Source of the DNA: REEB95 sp035275845
GTDB taxonomy: Bacteria > Pseudomonadota > Alphaproteobacteria > ATCC43930 > CGMCC-115725
Direction: 5' to 3'
Assembly: GCA_035275845.1 (NCBI GenBank)
Contig: DATEMD010000209.1
Location: forward strand, 1-6,446
DNA: 6,446 nucleotides
Below the pieces are notes generated by a model. That model saw nothing but the letters and a program-made list of their open reading frames with translations, was not told the origin of the DNA and searched no databases. Positions 3,518 through 6,446 of the stretch are shown here, piece by piece. How positions within the stretch are numbered: position 1 is the stretch's first letter; every line of letters begins with the position of its first letter. The translations under genes and the position numbers were made by a program.

Positions 3518-6446
3518 ATTTCATCGATTGGGTTGAGAAGCACCGCCGCTCTCTCGTCTTCATCGCGTTTGCGCTGACGCTGGCGGGGCTGTACGCCGGC
3601 ATCACGCTGCCAGTCGGACTGTTCCCGACCGTCAGCTTCCCGCGCATCCGCATCGAGGTCGACAGCGGCAGCATGCCGGCCAAGCAGATGCTCATCGACG
3701 TGACTCAGCCTCTGGAGCAGGTCGGTCGCGCGGTGCCTGGCGCGGTCGACGTCGAATCGACGACGACGCGTGGCTCGGCGGAAATCTTCATCGATTTCCC
3801 CTGGGGCTGGAACATGACGCAGGCGCTCCAAGCGGTGCAGGGCGCCTTCGCACAAAAGCTGCCGGATTTGCCGACGGGCACGGGCTTCGACGTGCTGCAA
3901 ATGAGCCCGACCGCGATCATGCCGTTCGTGTCCTACGCGCTGATCTCGGACAAGGTTTCGGCGGCCGATCTGCGTCAGCTCGCCACCTACCAGATCACGC
4001 CGTTGCTCGATGGCATTCCGGGCATTGCCAAGGTCGGCGTGCTCGGCGGCCAGACACCCGAAGTCCAGGTCTACGTCAATCCGCAGAAGCTTCGCGTCTA
4101 CGGCCTGACGATGAAGGACGTCGATAACGCGATCTCCGAGACCAACACGCTGGACGTGACGGGACCGCTCGAAGACAACTATCTCCAGTATTTGACGGTC
4201 GTGAACGGGGCGTACAAGAATATCGACTCGATCAAGAACGTCACGATTCGTACGGGTAAAAGCGGGATCGTCCGGCTCGGCGATATCGCCGACATCAAGA
4301 TGGGCTCCGTGCCGCAAAAGCTGCTGGTCAACGACAACGGCCAACCGGCGGTCACCTTCGACGTCTTCCAGCAGAACAGTGCGGACTCCGTGTCCTTGGC
4401 GCGTGCGGTTCAGGCGCGGCTGGACGAGTTCATGAAGACCCAGCCGAAGACCATCCAGCTTTACAAATGGTATGACCAGACCGAGCTCGTGCAATCGTCG
4501 ATCGAGGCGGTCGAGGAAGCAATCGTCATCGGTTTGATATTCGCTGGCTGCGTCATCATCGGCTTCCTGCGCAATTGGCGCGCGACATCAGTCGCGATGA
4601 TCGTGGTGCCGATGTCGGTGTTGGTCACCTGCGTGCTGCTGTCTGCGCTCGGCATGACCTTCAACATCATGACGTTGGGCGGCATCGCCGCCGCGATCGG
4701 CCTATTGATCGACGACGTCATCGTCATGATCGAGCAGATTGCGCGACGTTGCGGCGTGCCCGGCATTGCCGAGCCACAGCGGGCGGTGATCGGATCGGCG
4801 AAGGAATTCCTGGCTCCGCTGACGGGTTCGTCGCTGGCCACCATCATCATGTTCATCCCGTTGGCGTTCCTCGACGGCGTCACCGGCGCGTTCTTCAAGT
4901 TCTTGTCGATCACCATGGCAGCGTCGTTGATCATCTCCTACGCGTTGACGGCGATGGTGGTGCCGCTACTCGCGCATGGCATGGTTGATTTTCAGAAATG
5001 GCACGATCCGTCGCACGGCCGTGAAGACGTCATCAAGCGCACCCATAAGCGGGCGCTCAACGCGTTGTTCGCGCGTCCGTGGCTGATTGCCGTCGGTGTC
5101 GGCGTTCTCCTGGTCATCGGCTATGTCGGCTACGTCAACGTCGGCACGGGCTTCCTGCCGAAGATGGACGAAGGTGGCTTCGTGCTCGACTATCAAACCG
5201 ATCCGGGCACGTCGCTGGCCGAAACCAATCGCGAGCTCGAGCAGGTCGAAGCGATTCTCAAGAAGAACCCCTACGTCTATACCTTCTCTCGGCGTACGGG
5301 CGCCGGCTTGGGTGGCGACCTTAATGAGCAGTTTATGGGCGATTTCTTCGTTCGCCTGATCGATCCGTCGAAACGGCCGAACATCTGGAAAGTGATGGAC
5401 GGCATCACCGACGACGTCACCAACAACGTGCCGGGCATCGATTTCGACACCCATCTGTTGCTCGGCGATATGATCGGCGACATGGTCGGCCGCCGGCAGC
5501 CGATCGTGATCAACTTGAGCGCCAAGGATCCGAGCGTTCTCGGCAAAGTTGCCAACCGTGTCGCGGACGCGATCTCGAAGGTTCCGGGCATCGATCCGGC
5601 GTCGGTGAACAACGGCGTTCAGCCGGCCGGCGATGCGCTGGTGATCAATGTCAACCCGGCGGCGGCATCGGCGAACGGCATCACCGCGGCCGACGTCAAG
5701 GACCAGGTCAATCGCTATATCGAAGGATCGGTCTCGACGACCTATCTCGGCCCAATTCGGGACGTCGGCGTTCGTCTCTGGGCGCATCCGCCGCTCGGCA
5801 AGCTCTACCGCGATAGTTTGAAGGACTTGCCGCTGCATTCTCCCGATGACGGCCATCTCTTCCCGCTCAGTGCGGTGGCGACGGTCGATTTCGTCGGCGG
5901 CGAGCCTCAATTGACGCGCGATAACCTGCAACAGATCGTATCCGTTACCGGCGAAATCGGCGGCGGGCATGATTTGGGCTCGACCGTGGCGGCGGTGAAG
6001 AAGGTTCTCGACCGGCCGGGCGTCATTCCTGCTGGCGTCTATTACGATCTGGGCGGCGAGTACAAGCAACAGCAGCTTGCGATCCACGGCATGTTCAGGG
6101 TCGCGGCGGCCGCGATCATGGCCGAGATCATCCTGTTGCTGTTCCTCTATGAGCGGTTCTCGATCCCGATCATCATCATCGTCAGTTCGCTGATTTCGAC
6201 GGGTGCCGTCTTCGTCGGCCTGTGGATCACCCACGTCGAGCTCAACATCGCTGCGATGATGGGCATGGTGATGATCATCGGCATATCGACCGAGATGGCG
6301 ATATTCCTGTTCTCGGAATATCAGATGCTCGAGAAGACCATGCCGCCGCGACAGGCGATCTACGAGGCGGCGCTCAACCGGTTGCGGCCCATCGTGATGA
6401 GCACGCTGGCGATGATCCTGGCCTTGTTGCCGCTGGGTGCGGCGAT
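3514..6446 (+). CDS. RND efflux pump inner-membrane permease (AcrB/CusA superfamily), 3' truncated by window edge
   Basis: The frame stays open from the ATG at 3514 to the window end, giving 977 residues of a protein usually a little over 1000 long; the end of TM11 and all of TM12 are missing. It uses the proton gradient to push substrates into the adaptor-channel duct. TM1 is at about 12-31, followed by the first porter domain with PVGLFPTVSFPRI and TTTRGSAEIFIDFPWG. TM2 is at about 336-353 and ends in the typical FLRNWRAT; TM4 has Asp400-Asp401 in GLLIDDVIVMIEQ. After TM7 comes GFLPKMDEGG (about 546-555) and the second periplasmic domain, then TM8 to TM11 from about 863. TM10 carries Glu927 in GISTEMAIF where AcrB has its relay lysine, and TM11 keeps RLRPIVM (Arg958). 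The start overlaps the adaptor stop by ATGA and has only a weak ribosome site, so coupling is likely. Drug-type and metal-type features are mixed, so the substrate is left open. Confidence 0.95.
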   Translation, partial: MNFIDWVEKHRRSLVFIAFALTLAGLYAGITLPVGLFPTVSFPRIRIEVDSGSMPAKQMLIDVTQPLEQVGRAVPGAVDVESTTTRGSAEIFIDFPWGWNMTQALQAVQGAFAQKLPDLPTGTGFDVLQMSPTAIMPFVSYALISDKVSAADLRQLATYQITPLLDGIPGIAKVGVLGGQTPEVQVYVNPQKLRVYGLTMKDVDNAISETNTLDVTGPLEDNYLQYLTVVNGAYKNIDSIKNVTIRTGKSGIVRLGDIADIKMGSVPQKLLVNDNGQPAVTFDVFQQNSADSVSLARAVQARLDEFMKTQPKTIQLYKWYDQTELVQSSIEAVEEAIVIGLIFAGCVIIGFLRNWRATSVAMIVVPMSVLVTCVLLSALGMTFNIMTLGGIAAAIGLLIDDVIVMIEQIARRCGVPGIAEPQRAVIGSAKEFLAPLTGSSLATIIMFIPLAFLDGVTGAFFKFLSITMAASLIISYALTAMVVPLLAHGMVDFQKWHDPSHGREDVIKRTHKRALNALFARPWLIAVGVGVLLVIGYVGYVNVGTGFLPKMDEGGFVLDYQTDPGTSLAETNRELEQVEAILKKNPYVYTFSRRTGAGLGGDLNEQFMGDFFVRLIDPSKRPNIWKVMDGITDDVTNNVPGIDFDTHLLLGDMIGDMVGRRQPIVINLSAKDPSVLGKVANRVADAISKVPGIDPASVNNGVQPAGDALVINVNPAAASANGITAADVKDQVNRYIEGSVSTTYLGPIRDVGVRLWAHPPLGKLYRDSLKDLPLHSPDDGHLFPLSAVATVDFVGGEPQLTRDNLQQIVSVTGEIGGGHDLGSTVAAVKKVLDRPGVIPAGVYYDLGGEYKQQQLAIHGMFRVAAAAIMAEIILLLFLYERFSIPIIIIVSSLISTGAVFVGLWITHVELNIAAMMGMVMIIGISTEMAIFLFSEYQMLEKTMPPRQAIYEAALNRLRPIVMSTLAMILALLPLGAA

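Noticed and set aside
3277..4494. Open frame of 405 codons on the - strand
   Set aside because: It is antisense to the end of the adaptor and the first half of the pump; the product is dominated by Arg, Asp, His and Leu and has no domain I recognise.
4966..6234. Open frame of 422 codons on the - strand
   Set aside because: It is antisense to the pump gene, which has full motif support on the + strand; composition is again Arg/Asp-rich.

Overview
The window is GC-rich and reads as alphaproteobacterial. The best evidence is the OmpA-like domain with its VREPRNRRA end and the general style of the efflux proteins; this is an inference and the genus cannot be read from the sequence. All convincing genes are on the + strand. 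I see no mobile element, CRISPR array, tRNA or rRNA.

Layout. Positions 1-642 hold the C-terminal 213 residues of an outer-membrane protein: a piece of beta-barrel, a linker with two cysteines, and a complete OmpA/MotB-type peptidoglycan-binding domain. A strong intrinsic terminator (669-700, 10-bp GC stem closed by a GCAA loop and followed by a T-rich tract) ends that unit. About 310 bases without a convincing gene follow (701-1011), containing small inverted repeats and a weak candidate promoter. From 1012 to the end of the window runs an operon: a 41-codon small ORF (1012-1137) with its own strong Shine-Dalgarno, a TolC-family outer-membrane factor lipoprotein (1134-2501), an RND periplasmic adaptor (2498-3517), and an RND inner-membrane pump (3514 to beyond 6446, cut by the window edge).

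The last three genes form a full tripartite efflux system: a proton-driven RND pump, an adaptor, and an outer-membrane channel. All four reading frames are joined by the same ATGA stop/start overlap (1134-1137, 2498-2501, 3514-3517), which suggests translational coupling from the small ORF through to the pump. The substrate cannot be read from the sequence. The pump mixes features of the drug-type (AcrB-like: Asp-Asp in TM4, Arg in TM11) and metal-type (CusA-like: Glu in TM10, DEG motif after TM7) RND families.

The most interesting element is the small ORF. It is too short for routine annotation, carries a CxxC and an HxH motif, contains a perfect 8-bp inverted repeat, and ends exactly on the start codon of the outer-membrane factor. 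It looks like a regulatory upstream ORF, conceivably a sensing leader peptide, but that function is inferred only from layout and motifs.
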